Part shown: positions 1-7,669 of the stretch, piece by piece
Layout of the letters: each line of letters begins with the position of its first letter
Position numbering within the stretch: the first letter of the stretch is position 1
Source: Aliishimia sp965656085
GTDB taxonomy: Bacteria > Pseudomonadota > Alphaproteobacteria > Rhodobacterales > Rhodobacteraceae
NCBI GenBank assembly: GCA_965656085.1
Contig: CBFHJA010000021.1
Location: 8,062 to 72,061, forward strand
Length of the DNA: 64,000 nucleotides
Reading direction: 5' to 3'
Position numbers and translations under genes: made by a program
Notes under the pieces: generated by a model
What the model saw: the letters and a program-made list of their open reading frames with translations, nothing else
What the model was told of the DNA's origin: nothing
Databases searched by the model: none

Positions 1-71
1 ACCCCCTCTAACTTATTGAGTTCGCATGTCGAAGAGCTGGAAAAATGCATACCACTTTTCAGCGACATGCT

Positions 72-1244
72 CTAGCCGATCATTTCGCTGGCCCCGTCGC
101 GCGTGCTGGCATAGTGGCGGTCAAGCCGTTGCAGCGCGATGCGCAGCACGATCTTGCCGGACCGCGCCGACCAGCCCATCTGCGCCTCGCAGGTTTCCAG
201 CCCTTCCAGAAGGCAGCAGCAGCGGAAGGCGACATCGCGCAGGCCGGGCCCGAGCTCTTCGAGCGCATCGAGTACCCGGGCGCGCGCCGCGAGCGGACCG
301 TAGCCGGGAAGGCTGGCGCGCAGGCTGTCGGGCAGGATGTCCCCGAGCGCCGTGATCCCCAGCAGGTAGCCGCCCCAGTCGACCTCGGCATCGTTCTCCA
401 TTTGCGCCAGTTCGTAGTCTTCGCGCAGACGCTCACCGACGCGCACCAGCGCGGGGGGCAGAAAGGGTCCGCCTGACTTGTCCTTGCGCCGCGAGAGCGC
501 GGTCAGGGGCGAGTCGGCGAGATTGTAACAGACCTTGCGCGGAGTGCCGGTCTCGTCGCGCACCGTGCGCTCACCCCAGACGCGCTGCGCGGGCGTGAAG
601 GGCACGATTCCGTCGGAAAAGCCTGCCGGTTGCAGCCCTTGCTCGGCGCTGCCCGGAAAGCGTTCGAGGAAGGCTTTGACGGCGTCCCGGCCGGCTGCCG
701 TGATGGTGTAGCGCCGCAGCCGGCCTGTGGACTGGGTCTCGATCCATTCGCGCACGGCCATGTCCTCCGCTATGTTCTGCGCGACGACGGCGGTGCGGGT
801 GGGCGTGCCGTCCTCGCTTTCGCGCAGCACAACGGCGGTGTCCATGTCGACGGCGACGGCCAGAACGGCCCCGGTTTCGCACAGACGCCGCAGAACGCGC
901 AGCGCTTCTTTTTCGAAGCTGTGCAGGGCGCCGGGAAGGGCGTCCGAAATCAGTGTCTTGGTCATGTCCGTCAGTTCCCTTTTGACTGTGTCCGCCAGAT
1001 CGGGCGTGTCCGGGCCGAACCGCGCTTCCATACGGCGCAATGCGGCGTCGATGAGCGGGTCGTCCCGCTGGCTTTCGATGCGGCGGATCCGGCGTGAAAT
1101 GGTTGAGGCGTGGCAGGATTTGAGGCGGGCGAGATCCCGGATCGCGATCCCGGCGCCGGTATGGGCAAGATAGTCTTGCACAGCTTCCGGAATGGGGCTG
1201 GGGACGGCGGCGATGGTCTCTGGCCTGATGTTGTCGAAGCCCAT
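72..1244 (-). CDS. DUF6456 helix-turn-helix protein
   Basis: A 390-residue protein with a helix-turn-helix-like segment near residues 20-60 (IAIRDLARLKSCHASTISRR) and a C-terminal domain that I recognise as DUF6456 (ESPLT-like motif DSPLTALSRRKDKSG, then a Cys-rich helix FRCCCLLEGLE near residue 350). The family is typical of Rhodobacterales and related alphaproteobacteria and is presumed to bind DNA; no target is known to me. The gene diverges from a DUF6477 gene, and two DnaA-box sequences lie 46-65 bp upstream of its start. The family call is confident; a regulatory role is inferred from the HTH only. Confidence 0.85.
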   Translation of the reverse strand: MGFDNIRPETIAAVPSPIPEAVQDYLAHTGAGIAIRDLARLKSCHASTISRRIRRIESQRDDPLIDAALRRMEARFGPDTPDLADTVKRELTDMTKTLISDALPGALHSFEKEALRVLRRLCETGAVLAVAVDMDTAVVLRESEDGTPTRTAVVAQNIAEDMAVREWIETQSTGRLRRYTITAAGRDAVKAFLERFPGSAEQGLQPAGFSDGIVPFTPAQRVWGERTVRDETGTPRKVCYNLADSPLTALSRRKDKSGGPFLPPALVRVGERLREDYELAQMENDAEVDWGGYLLGITALGDILPDSLRASLPGYGPLAARARVLDALEELGPGLRDVAFRCCCLLEGLETCEAQMGWSARSGKIVLRIALQRLDRHYASTRDGASEMIG

Positions 1245-1289
1245 GCGGGTTTGGTCCTTTCACGCGGTGCTTGTCGCGGATCACTAAAC

Positions 1290-1309
1290 TTATCCACAAC
1301 TTGTCCACA
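1290..1309. promoter_or_regulatory. Two adjacent DnaA-box sequences
   Basis: TTATCCACA at 1290-1298 equals the strong DnaA-box consensus, and TTGTCCACA at 1301-1309 differs from it at one base. They are directly repeated with 11 bp between their starts, in the divergent promoter region of the DUF6456 and DUF6477 genes. DnaA binding is inferred from sequence; the site could regulate the DUF6456 gene or titrate DnaA. Confidence 0.5.
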
Positions 1310-1484
1310 ACCTTAGAGGGTGATTTGGTTACGGAAGTCTTAATCGGAAATCCGGGTTTGAGTATTGTTTCCAAACCATAAACTTGTCCTTCCGAACCGT
1401 TCGCCCCCCCGCATCTGCGCGCAACAGCCACAAAACCGTGCCACTCTTCTGGGCAATCGAAACGCATCCCGGAAAGGTGCCCCA

Positions 1485-1787
1485 ATGCAAGATATCCTCA
1501 CCCGCATCGCCCGCCTCAAGCGCCCCCGCCTGCTCAGCCGCGCCGCCCGGATCGGGGCGACGGGCTACCGCCGCGAACTGCACCTGCCCCGGCTGCTGAA
1601 CGAGGCCCGCCTGCCGCGCAGCGCCGAAGCGCTGCTGAAGCTCAGCGAGATCGAGGCGGAGATGAATGGTCTGCGCAGCGCAGGCGCGCAAGAGTATCAC
1701 ATGCCCCGGCATGTGGAGGTTCTGATCGCCATCGTCGGCGAAAGCGCCTTGCTCCGGGACAGCGCCGAGCGCCTGCGGGCGGTGTGA
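1485..1787 (+). CDS. DUF6477 family protein
   Basis: A 100-residue basic protein beginning MQDILTRIARLKRPRLLSRA, which matches the N-terminal pattern of the small Rhodobacterales family DUF6477 (LxRPRLLxRAARIG). The reading frame is open further upstream, but the homologous part begins at this ATG, which follows AAAGG at 1474-1478. Function is unknown. It diverges from the DUF6456 gene and shares its promoter region, so the two may be regulated together. Confidence 0.8.
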   Translation: MQDILTRIARLKRPRLLSRAARIGATGYRRELHLPRLLNEARLPRSAEALLKLSEIEAEMNGLRSAGAQEYHMPRHVEVLIAIVGESALLRDSAERLRAV

Positions 1788-1846
1788 ACGCTGCATGGTC
1801 CGAATGCTCCGCATCCGGTCGGGCGCGCCTGACCGGCGTGCCCCAT

Positions 1847-1867
1847 AGGCTGGGCAATTTGCCCACC
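1847..1867. repeat. GGGCAA-TTGCCC palindromic repeat, copy 1
   Basis: AGGCTGGGCAATTTGCCCACC sits between the convergent 3' ends of the DUF6477 and MttB-like genes. Its core TGGGCAA-T-TTGCCCA is a 15-bp palindrome. A close relative lies at 59391-59411 and a variant at 57238-57257, so this is a small dispersed intergenic repeat. Confidence 0.6.
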
Positions 1868-1922
1868 ACCCAACTCCAAAACCTGCCCGATACAGCCGCC
1901 AAAGGGCGGCCCGGCACCGCCG

Positions 1923-3470
1923 CTAGATAAACGCGTCGGGCTCGGCGGCTTTCTTCTGCGCCACAAACTCCCGCAGCGCCTCCGCAATCCCGGGGTCCAT
2001 CGCCGGCTGCTGGTACTGCGCCAGCAAGGTCTCGACCCGGCTGCGTGCCAGCTCCTGCGTGTCCCGCGCCCCTTCGTCCGACCATGTCTCGAACGGTTTG
2101 TAGTCGAGCAAATTGGACTTCCAGAACGCCGATTTGAAATGCGCCTGCGTGTGCGCACAGCCGAGATAATGCCCACCCGGGCCAACCTCGCGGATCGCAT
2201 CCATCGCCTGTGCGTCCTCGTCCACCGACACACCCTTGGCCAAGTGGTGCAACACGCCAAGCTGGTCCGCGTCCATCACAAATTTCTCGAAGGAAGACAC
2301 GAGCCCCCCCTCCAGCCAGCCGCAGGAATGGAGCATGAAGTTCACCCCCGACAGCAGCCCCATATTGAGCGAGTTCGCCGTCTCATAGGCGGCCTGCGCA
2401 TCGGGCAGTTTCGAGCCACAGAACGAGCCCGCCGAGCGGTAGGGCAGCCCCATGCGCCGCGCCAGTTGACCCGCGCCATAGGTGATATGCGCCGCCTCCG
2501 GCGTGCCGAAAGTAGGCGCGCCCGAGTTCATGTCGATGGAGGTCACGAAGGCCCCCATGATCACCGGCGCGCCGGGCCGCACGAGCTGGTTATAGGCAAT
2601 CCCCGCCAGCACTTCGGCCATGACCTGCGTAAGTGTGCCCGCCACCGAGACCGGCGCCATCGCGCCGCCGACGATGAAGGGCGAGACGATGCAGGCTTGG
2701 TTGTTCTGCGCATAGATTTCCATCGACCCCATCATCACGTCGTCGAAGGTGAGCGGCGAGTTGATGTTGATGAGCGAGGTCATCACCGTGTTGGTCTGCA
2801 CGAACTCGGGGCCGAAGAGGACCCCCGCCATGTCGACGCTGTCCTGCGCCCTTGAGGGCTCCGTCACCGAGCCCATGAAGGGCTTGTCGGACAGGGTCAT
2901 ATGGGCATGCAGCATGTCGAGGTGACGCTTGTTCACGGCCACATCGGTGGGCTCGCACACGGTGCCGCCCGAATGGTGCAGCCATTTTGACATATAGCCG
3001 AGCTTCACGAATTTCTCGAAATCGGCCATCGTGGCATAGCGCCGACCGCCCTGCACATCGCGCACGAAGGGCGGGCCGTAGACCGGGGCGAGCACGAGGT
3101 TGCGCCCCCCGATCTCCACCGAGCGCGCGGGATTGCGCGCATGCTGCGTGAAGGTCTTGGGCGCGGTGCTGCAGAGCTGCCGTGCCAGCCCGCGCGGGAT
3201 GCGCACGCGCTCGCCCTGCACATCCGCCCCGGCGTCTTTCCAGCGCGCCAAAGCGGCGGGGTTGTTCACGAAATTGACCCCGACCTCTTCCAGAACGGTC
3301 TCGGCATTGGCCTCGATGATCTCCAGCGCCTCGTCGTTCAGAATCTCGAAATTGGGGATGTTGCGCTCGATGAATTTCGCGGTCTCGAAAGACACCGCGC
3401 CGCGTTCCGCCCGCCGCGCGGCTCCACCTCCACCACGTCCACGCCGCCGGGTTGCTGCCTCTGCTGCCAT
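1923..3470 (-). CDS. Trimethylamine methyltransferase (MttB) family protein, non-pyrrolysine
   Basis: A 515-residue member of the MttB/COG5598 superfamily, recognised from NFEILNDEALEIIEANAETVLEEVG, the SVTEPSRAQDSVDMA stretch and the C-terminal GGHYLGCAHTQAHF region. Pyrrolysine enzymes read through an internal UAG, but this frame is uninterrupted, so it belongs with the non-pyrrolysine homologues. Some of those, such as MtgB, demethylate glycine betaine and pass the methyl group to a corrinoid protein. No corrinoid protein or reactivase is nearby, so the substrate is open. I chose the second ATG (MAAEAATRRRGRGGGG) because the five residues before it look like leader; the Gly/Arg-rich N-terminus is probably disordered. 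Confidence 0.85.
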   Translation of the reverse strand: MAAEAATRRRGRGGGGAARRAERGAVSFETAKFIERNIPNFEILNDEALEIIEANAETVLEEVGVNFVNNPAALARWKDAGADVQGERVRIPRGLARQLCSTAPKTFTQHARNPARSVEIGGRNLVLAPVYGPPFVRDVQGGRRYATMADFEKFVKLGYMSKWLHHSGGTVCEPTDVAVNKRHLDMLHAHMTLSDKPFMGSVTEPSRAQDSVDMAGVLFGPEFVQTNTVMTSLININSPLTFDDVMMGSMEIYAQNNQACIVSPFIVGGAMAPVSVAGTLTQVMAEVLAGIAYNQLVRPGAPVIMGAFVTSIDMNSGAPTFGTPEAAHITYGAGQLARRMGLPYRSAGSFCGSKLPDAQAAYETANSLNMGLLSGVNFMLHSCGWLEGGLVSSFEKFVMDADQLGVLHHLAKGVSVDEDAQAMDAIREVGPGGHYLGCAHTQAHFKSAFWKSNLLDYKPFETWSDEGARDTQELARSRVETLLAQYQQPAMDPGIAEALREFVAQKKAAEPDAFI

Positions 3471-3595
3471 GTTCTGCACTCCCACGAGTCGCCATACGTT
3501 GCGCGAATATCTACGCCAGCGCGCCCCGATGCCGCCCGCAAAGAACGCCCCTTCCGGTCAAAAAGCGACACGCACGCCCTCCGAACGCGCTTCTT

Positions 3596-3645
3596 GTTTT
3601 CCTTATGACCAAAATATTCCGGGGTCCGGGGCAGAGCCCCGGTCC
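3596..3645 (+). repeat. Mosaic intergenic repeat R1 (GTTTTCCTTATGACC motif plus hairpin)
   Basis: GTTTTCCTTATGACCAAAAT and ATTCC are followed by a hairpin with stem CCGGGGC / GCCCCGG and loop AGA (3626-3642). The same motif-then-hairpin arrangement recurs at 13424, 45170 and, inverted, near 30300, 57113 and 59279. It lies in the divergent region between the MttB-like gene and guaA, the only copy placed at two 5' ends. Confidence 0.65.
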
Positions 3646-3686
3646 AGCCTCTTGCCAGCCGCGCAACACCGGCCTAATGCCGAAGC

Positions 3687-5267
3687 ATGACCCAATCCCA
3701 TGATCGCCTCCTCATCATCGACTTCGGCAGCCAGGTCACGCAGCTCATCGCGCGCCGCCTGCGCGAGCTGAATGTCTACTGCGAAATCCACCCCTATCAG
3801 AAGGTCACCGATGCCTTCCTGACCGCCTTCGCGCCCAAGGCGATCATCTTCTCCGGCGGCCCCGACAGCGTCACCCGCGAAGGCTCCCCGCGCGCGCCCG
3901 AAAGCGCGTTCAGCCTCGGCGTGCCGATCCTCGGCATCTGCTATGGCCAGCAGGTGATGATGCAACAACTCGGCGGACGGGTCGAAGGCGGCAAGCACTC
4001 CGGCGGCGGCGGCACGGCGGAGTTCGGACGCGCCTACGTGATCCCCACCGCCGAGCATATCCCGCTGCTCGAAGGCTGGTTCCAGAACGATCTCGACCGC
4101 GAGCAGGTCTGGATGTCCCATGGCGACCATGTGAGCCAACTGGCTCCCGGCTTCGCAGTCTACGGCACCTCCCCCGGCGCGCCCTTCGCAATCACCGCCG
4201 ATCTGGACCGCCACTTCTACGCGGTGCAGTTCCACCCCGAGGTGCACCACACCCCCAACGGCGCGAAGCTCTACGAGAATTTCGTTCGGCTGGCAGGGTT
4301 TACCGGCGACTGGACGATGGATGCCTACCGCGAACAGGCCATTGAAGAGATCCGCGCACAGGTCGGCGACAAGCGCGTGATCTGCGGCCTCTCGGGCGGC
4401 GTTGACAGCTCCGTCGCGGCGGTGCTGATCCACGAGGCGATTGGCGACCAGCTGACCTGCGTCTTCGTCGACCACGGCCTTCTGCGCAAGAACGAGGCGG
4501 ACGAGGTCGTGACCATGTTCCGCGACAATTACAACATCCCGCTCATCCACGCCGACGAGACCGAGCTGTTCCTCGGCGCGCTCGAAGGCCAGTCCGACCC
4601 CGAGACCAAGCGCAAGATCATCGGCAAGCTGTTCATCGACGTGTTCCAGAAATACGCGGGCGAGATCGAGGGCGCGGAGTTCCTTGCCCAAGGCACCCTC
4701 TACCCGGACGTGATCGAAAGCGTGAGCTTCTCCGGCGGCCCCTCGGTGACGATCAAATCCCACCATAACGTGGGCGGTCTGCCCGAAAAGATGGGCCTCA
4801 AACTGGTCGAGCCGCTGCGTGAGCTGTTCAAGGACGAGGTCCGCGCGCTTGGCCGCGAGCTGGGCCTTCCCGACAGCTTCATCGGCCGCCACCCCTTCCC
4901 CGGCCCGGGCCTTGCGATCCGCTGCCCCGGCGAGATCACACGGCAAAAACTCGACATCCTGCGCGAGGCGGACGCGGTTTATATCGACCAGATCCGCAAG
5001 CACGGGCTCTATGACGAGATCTGGCAGGCCTTCTGCGCGATCCTGCCGGTGCGTACGGTGGGCGTGATGGGCGATGGGCGCACCTATGATTTCGCCTGTG
5101 CGCTGCGGGCGGTGACGTCCGTGGATGGCATGACGGCGGATTACTACCCGTTCAGCCATGAGTTCCTTGGCGAGACGGCAACGCGGATCATCAACGAGGT
5201 GCCGGGGATCAACCGGGTGACCTATGACATTACCTCCAAGCCTCCGGGCACGATTGAGTGGGAGTGA
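3687..5267 (+). CDS. guaA: GMP synthase (glutamine-hydrolysing)
   Basis: A 526-residue enzyme that aminates XMP to GMP with glutamine and ATP, the last step of guanine nucleotide synthesis, in the cytoplasm. The N-terminal class-I amidotransferase domain has the nucleophile Cys85 in GICYGQQ and the His/Glu pair in VQFHPEVHHT. The ATP-pyrophosphatase domain has the PP-loop SGGVDSSVA near residue 234, and the protein ends with the typical dimerisation tail KPPGTIEWE. Length and domain order are standard. It stands alone between a divergent MttB-like gene and a transporter gene. A weak A/T-rich inverted repeat lies just after the stop. Confidence 0.98.
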   Translation: MTQSHDRLLIIDFGSQVTQLIARRLRELNVYCEIHPYQKVTDAFLTAFAPKAIIFSGGPDSVTREGSPRAPESAFSLGVPILGICYGQQVMMQQLGGRVEGGKHSGGGGTAEFGRAYVIPTAEHIPLLEGWFQNDLDREQVWMSHGDHVSQLAPGFAVYGTSPGAPFAITADLDRHFYAVQFHPEVHHTPNGAKLYENFVRLAGFTGDWTMDAYREQAIEEIRAQVGDKRVICGLSGGVDSSVAAVLIHEAIGDQLTCVFVDHGLLRKNEADEVVTMFRDNYNIPLIHADETELFLGALEGQSDPETKRKIIGKLFIDVFQKYAGEIEGAEFLAQGTLYPDVIESVSFSGGPSVTIKSHHNVGGLPEKMGLKLVEPLRELFKDEVRALGRELGLPDSFIGRHPFPGPGLAIRCPGEITRQKLDILREADAVYIDQIRKHGLYDEIWQAFCAILPVRTVGVMGDGRTYDFACALRAVTSVDGMTADYYPFSHEFLGETATRIINEVPGINRVTYDITSKPPGTIEWE

Positions 5268-5492
5268 GTCGGAGCGCTACAAAAAACACGCCTGGGTTGT
5301 TTTTGGTTCGTTCTCAAGGATCTAGCGGGCGGCACGTCGAACGAAAACAGAACGCATTAACGGAATGTTGGATACAGGTTACGAAACGATAAACGGAACT
5401 GTTTCCAAGTAAGAAACACTGGGCCGCCAAAAAATGGTCAACTCGCACGAATCACCTCCCCCGATTCGGCGAGGCAGGGGAGGACGGGAGCC

Positions 5493-6362
5493 ATGAGCGA
5501 CATCGCCAAGGGCGTGATCTGGATGATCGGCACCCTGCTCTCCTTCACGACGATGGCCGTCGCGGGCCGGGAACTGGCAGGCATTCTCGACACGTTCGAG
5601 GTGATGCTCTACCGCTCGGTTGTCGGCGTGGTGATCGTAGCGCTGGTGATCACCGTTTTGGGCAAATGGCACGAGGTGCGCACCCAGAAGCTCAGCTGGC
5701 ACATGGCGCGCAATCTGGCGCATTTCACCGGGCAGAACCTGTGGTTCTATGCCGTGACCGTGATCCCGCTGGCGCAGGTCTTCGCGCTGGAGTTCACCTC
5801 GCCGCTCTGGGTGATCCTGCTCTCGCCGCTGCTCCTCGGCGAGCGCATGACCCTCGTGCGCAGCGCGAGCGCCCTTCTGGGCTTCCTCGGCATCCTGCTC
5901 GTCACCCGCCCCGGCGCAATGACCGAACTCAATCTCGGCATCGTCACGGCGGCCTCCTGCGCGATCTTCTTCGCGCTGACCATCATCACCACCAAACGCC
6001 TGACCCGCACCGACAGTGTCGCCTGCATCCTGTTCTACCTCACCACGCTGCAACTCGTGTTCGGGCTGGTGACGGCGGGCTGGGATGGCGATATCGCGGT
6101 GCCGACCGGTCTGCCCTTGCTCTGGGCGGTGCTGATCGGGTTTGCCGGGCTGATGGCACATTTCTGCTATACCAACGCCCTGCGCCTCGCGCCCGCGACC
6201 GTGGTCGTGCCGATTGATTTCGCCCGCCTGCCGATGATCGCCTTCGTGGCGTGGCTGGCCTATGCCGAGGTGGTCGACCCGATGGTGTTTATCGGCGCGG
6301 CGATGATCTTCGGCGCGAACTACCTCAACATCTGGACCGAAACCCGCAAAGTCCGCGCCTGA
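5493..6362 (+). CDS. EamA/DMT-superfamily transporter
   Basis: A 289-residue inner-membrane protein with about ten predicted membrane segments arranged as two EamA repeats (WMIGTLLSFTTMAVAGREL at the start; LRLAPATVVVPIDFARLPM near residue 230). It belongs to the drug/metabolite exporter superfamily, where the substrate cannot be read from sequence. The start ATG follows GGGAGGACGGGAG. The 225-bp upstream region contains GTTTCCAA at 5399-5406 and two GANTC sites but no gene. Confidence 0.88.
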   Translation: MSDIAKGVIWMIGTLLSFTTMAVAGRELAGILDTFEVMLYRSVVGVVIVALVITVLGKWHEVRTQKLSWHMARNLAHFTGQNLWFYAVTVIPLAQVFALEFTSPLWVILLSPLLLGERMTLVRSASALLGFLGILLVTRPGAMTELNLGIVTAASCAIFFALTIITTKRLTRTDSVACILFYLTTLQLVFGLVTAGWDGDIAVPTGLPLLWAVLIGFAGLMAHFCYTNALRLAPATVVVPIDFARLPMIAFVAWLAYAEVVDPMVFIGAAMIFGANYLNIWTETRKVRA

Positions 6363-6429
6363 CATTGGAGGGGGGGAACGCGCCTTCGGCGCATAGGGGA
6401 GGTCTGCTTCAGCCTACCGCGTCAGCGGC

Positions 6430-6480
6430 GGGCGCGGCCCGGCAGGCGCGTTTCGCAGAAAAGCTGCCGGGAGGGCCACC
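6430..6480 (+). repeat. Hairpin module of the mosaic repeat, copy A
   Basis: GGCGGGCGCGGCCCGGCAGG, then a TTTCGCAGAAAAG segment, then CTGCCGGGAGGGCCACC. The outer frame (CCCGGCAG ... GGGAGGGCC) is shared with copies at 30375-30415 and 45205-45258, while the inner sequence differs. It immediately precedes the GTTAAC/CCATAC element and lies downstream of the transporter gene. Confidence 0.5.
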
Positions 6481-6488
6481 GCCGAAAC

Positions 6489-6690
6489 GTTAACGCCGCC
6501 CCACCGTACGCCACCTAAACCTTGTCAAATCGCGGAACGAATCGGAATTTGTATGTACAGTGTATGTACAGCTGCCATACGCGCAGCCATACACCGTATG
6601 TACCTTGTTTTACTGGCGTTAACCCGCATTTCGGCCAGTTTCAGGTTTTCCGCTGTTGCGCGCGTCCGCCCCGTTAACCTTTGCCCGGCC
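6489..6690 (+). repeat. GTTAAC/CCATAC intergenic element, copy A
   Basis: About 200 bp with the same block order as 57264-57455. In order: GTTAACGC-GCCCCACCG-ACGC; CCTAAACC; GAACGAATC (contains GANTC); tandem GTATGTACAG and GCCATACGCGCA-type repeats every 10-12 bp (about 6551-6602); ACCTTGTTTT; GGCGTTAAC; and CGCGCG with CCCCGTTAACCTTT. GTTAAC palindromes begin at 6489, 6618 and 6673. The linkers differ between copies, which suggests selection on the blocks. The element lies between two plus-strand genes, 72 bp before the P-loop protein start. It resembles an array of protein-binding sites; TTAAC is also the CtrA half-site, but no full TTAA-N7-TTAA is present. Function unknown. Confidence 0.75.
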
Positions 6691-6761
6691 CGGGGCGGCG
6701 CGATTGACCGCGCGGACCTGCAAGGCTAACACGGCGCACGGTTTTGCAAGGACGTGCCCAC

Positions 6762-7631
6762 ATGCTCTATGACACCGCCCAAGACTGGCGCGCCGCGCCG
6801 CGCAAACGGGTCTTGCTGTTCGGCATGTCCGGCCTTGGGAAAACCGTTCTAAGTCAAATGCTTCGCGATGGCGGCGATTGGTTTCACTACTCCATCGACT
6901 ACCGCATCGGCACGCGCTACATGGGCGAATACATCACCGACAACGCGAAAGCGGAGGCGATGAAAAACCCCTTCCTGCGCGATCTGCTCCTGTCGGACTC
7001 GATCTATATCGGCTCCAATATCAGCTTTTCGAACCTCACCCCGGTCTCGACCTATCTCGGCAAGCCCGGCGATCCGGCCAAGGGCGGGCTGCCCATCGCC
7101 GAATACCGCCGCCGTCAGGAACAGTTCCGCACCGCCGAAATCGCCGCCCTGCGCGACACGGGCTACTTCATCGACCGCGCGCTAAGGCTTTATAATTACG
7201 CGCATTTTATCTGCGACACGGGTGGGTCGATCTGCGAATGGGTGGACCCCGAGGACCCAAACGATCCGCTGCTCTCCGAGCTTGCCGCGCACACGCTGAT
7301 GATCTGGATCAAGGGTGATGACGCCCATACCGAGGAGCTGATCCGCCGCTTCGACAAGGCCCCCAAGCCGATGTCCTACCAGCCGGAATTCCTGACCCAC
7401 TGCTGGGACGGCTATCTCGCCGAGACCGGCGCCGCGCCCGATCAAGTGGACCCCGACGCCTTCATCCGCTGGACCTACGCCAAGGCTCTCGCCCATCGCC
7501 AGCCGCGCTACGCAGCGATGGCGCGCTGGGGCGTGACCGTGAGTGCCGACGAGGTTATGTCACTGAAAAGTGAGGCGGATTTCACCGACCTGGTCGCCAC
7601 CGCCCTTGAGCGCCGCGCCGCAGACGCTTAA
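6762..7631 (+). CDS. P-loop ATP-binding protein of unknown function
   Basis: A 289-residue soluble protein with a clear Walker A motif, GMSGLGKT, at residues 21-28 near the N-terminus (RKRVLLFGMSGLGKTVLS). The rest (SNISFSNLTPVSTYLGKPGD, HFICDTGGSICEWVDPED, LMIWIKGDD) fits a nucleotide kinase-like or ATPase fold. I recall similar 'ATPase' annotations in Rhodobacterales but know no assigned role. This ATG (MLYDTAQDW) is preferred to one six codons upstream because AAGGA lies about 10 nt before it. The upstream region carries the GTTAAC/CCATAC element. It may be co-transcribed with metA, which starts 38 bp downstream. Confidence 0.7.
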   Translation: MLYDTAQDWRAAPRKRVLLFGMSGLGKTVLSQMLRDGGDWFHYSIDYRIGTRYMGEYITDNAKAEAMKNPFLRDLLLSDSIYIGSNISFSNLTPVSTYLGKPGDPAKGGLPIAEYRRRQEQFRTAEIAALRDTGYFIDRALRLYNYAHFICDTGGSICEWVDPEDPNDPLLSELAAHTLMIWIKGDDAHTEELIRRFDKAPKPMSYQPEFLTHCWDGYLAETGAAPDQVDPDAFIRWTYAKALAHRQPRYAAMARWGVTVSADEVMSLKSEADFTDLVATALERRAADA

Positions 7632-7669
7632 CTCACCGCTCCCAGCGAGCCAACCGAAACGGACCCGAC

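Noticed and set aside
3603..5159. 518-codon minus-strand frame over guaA
   Set aside because: Same antisense artefact; the plus strand encodes complete GMP synthase.
5272..5316. Intrinsic terminator after guaA
   Set aside because: The inverted repeat AAAAACA...TGTTTTT is A/T-only and weak, so I did not list it as a terminator.
6489..6690. Full CtrA sites or an origin in element copy A
   Set aside because: GTTAAC half-sites are present but not at 7-bp spacing, and there are no DnaA boxes or replication genes.
7632..7669. SAM-II riboswitch before metA
   Set aside because: Only 38 bp separate metA from the upstream gene and none of the conserved riboswitch segments is visible.
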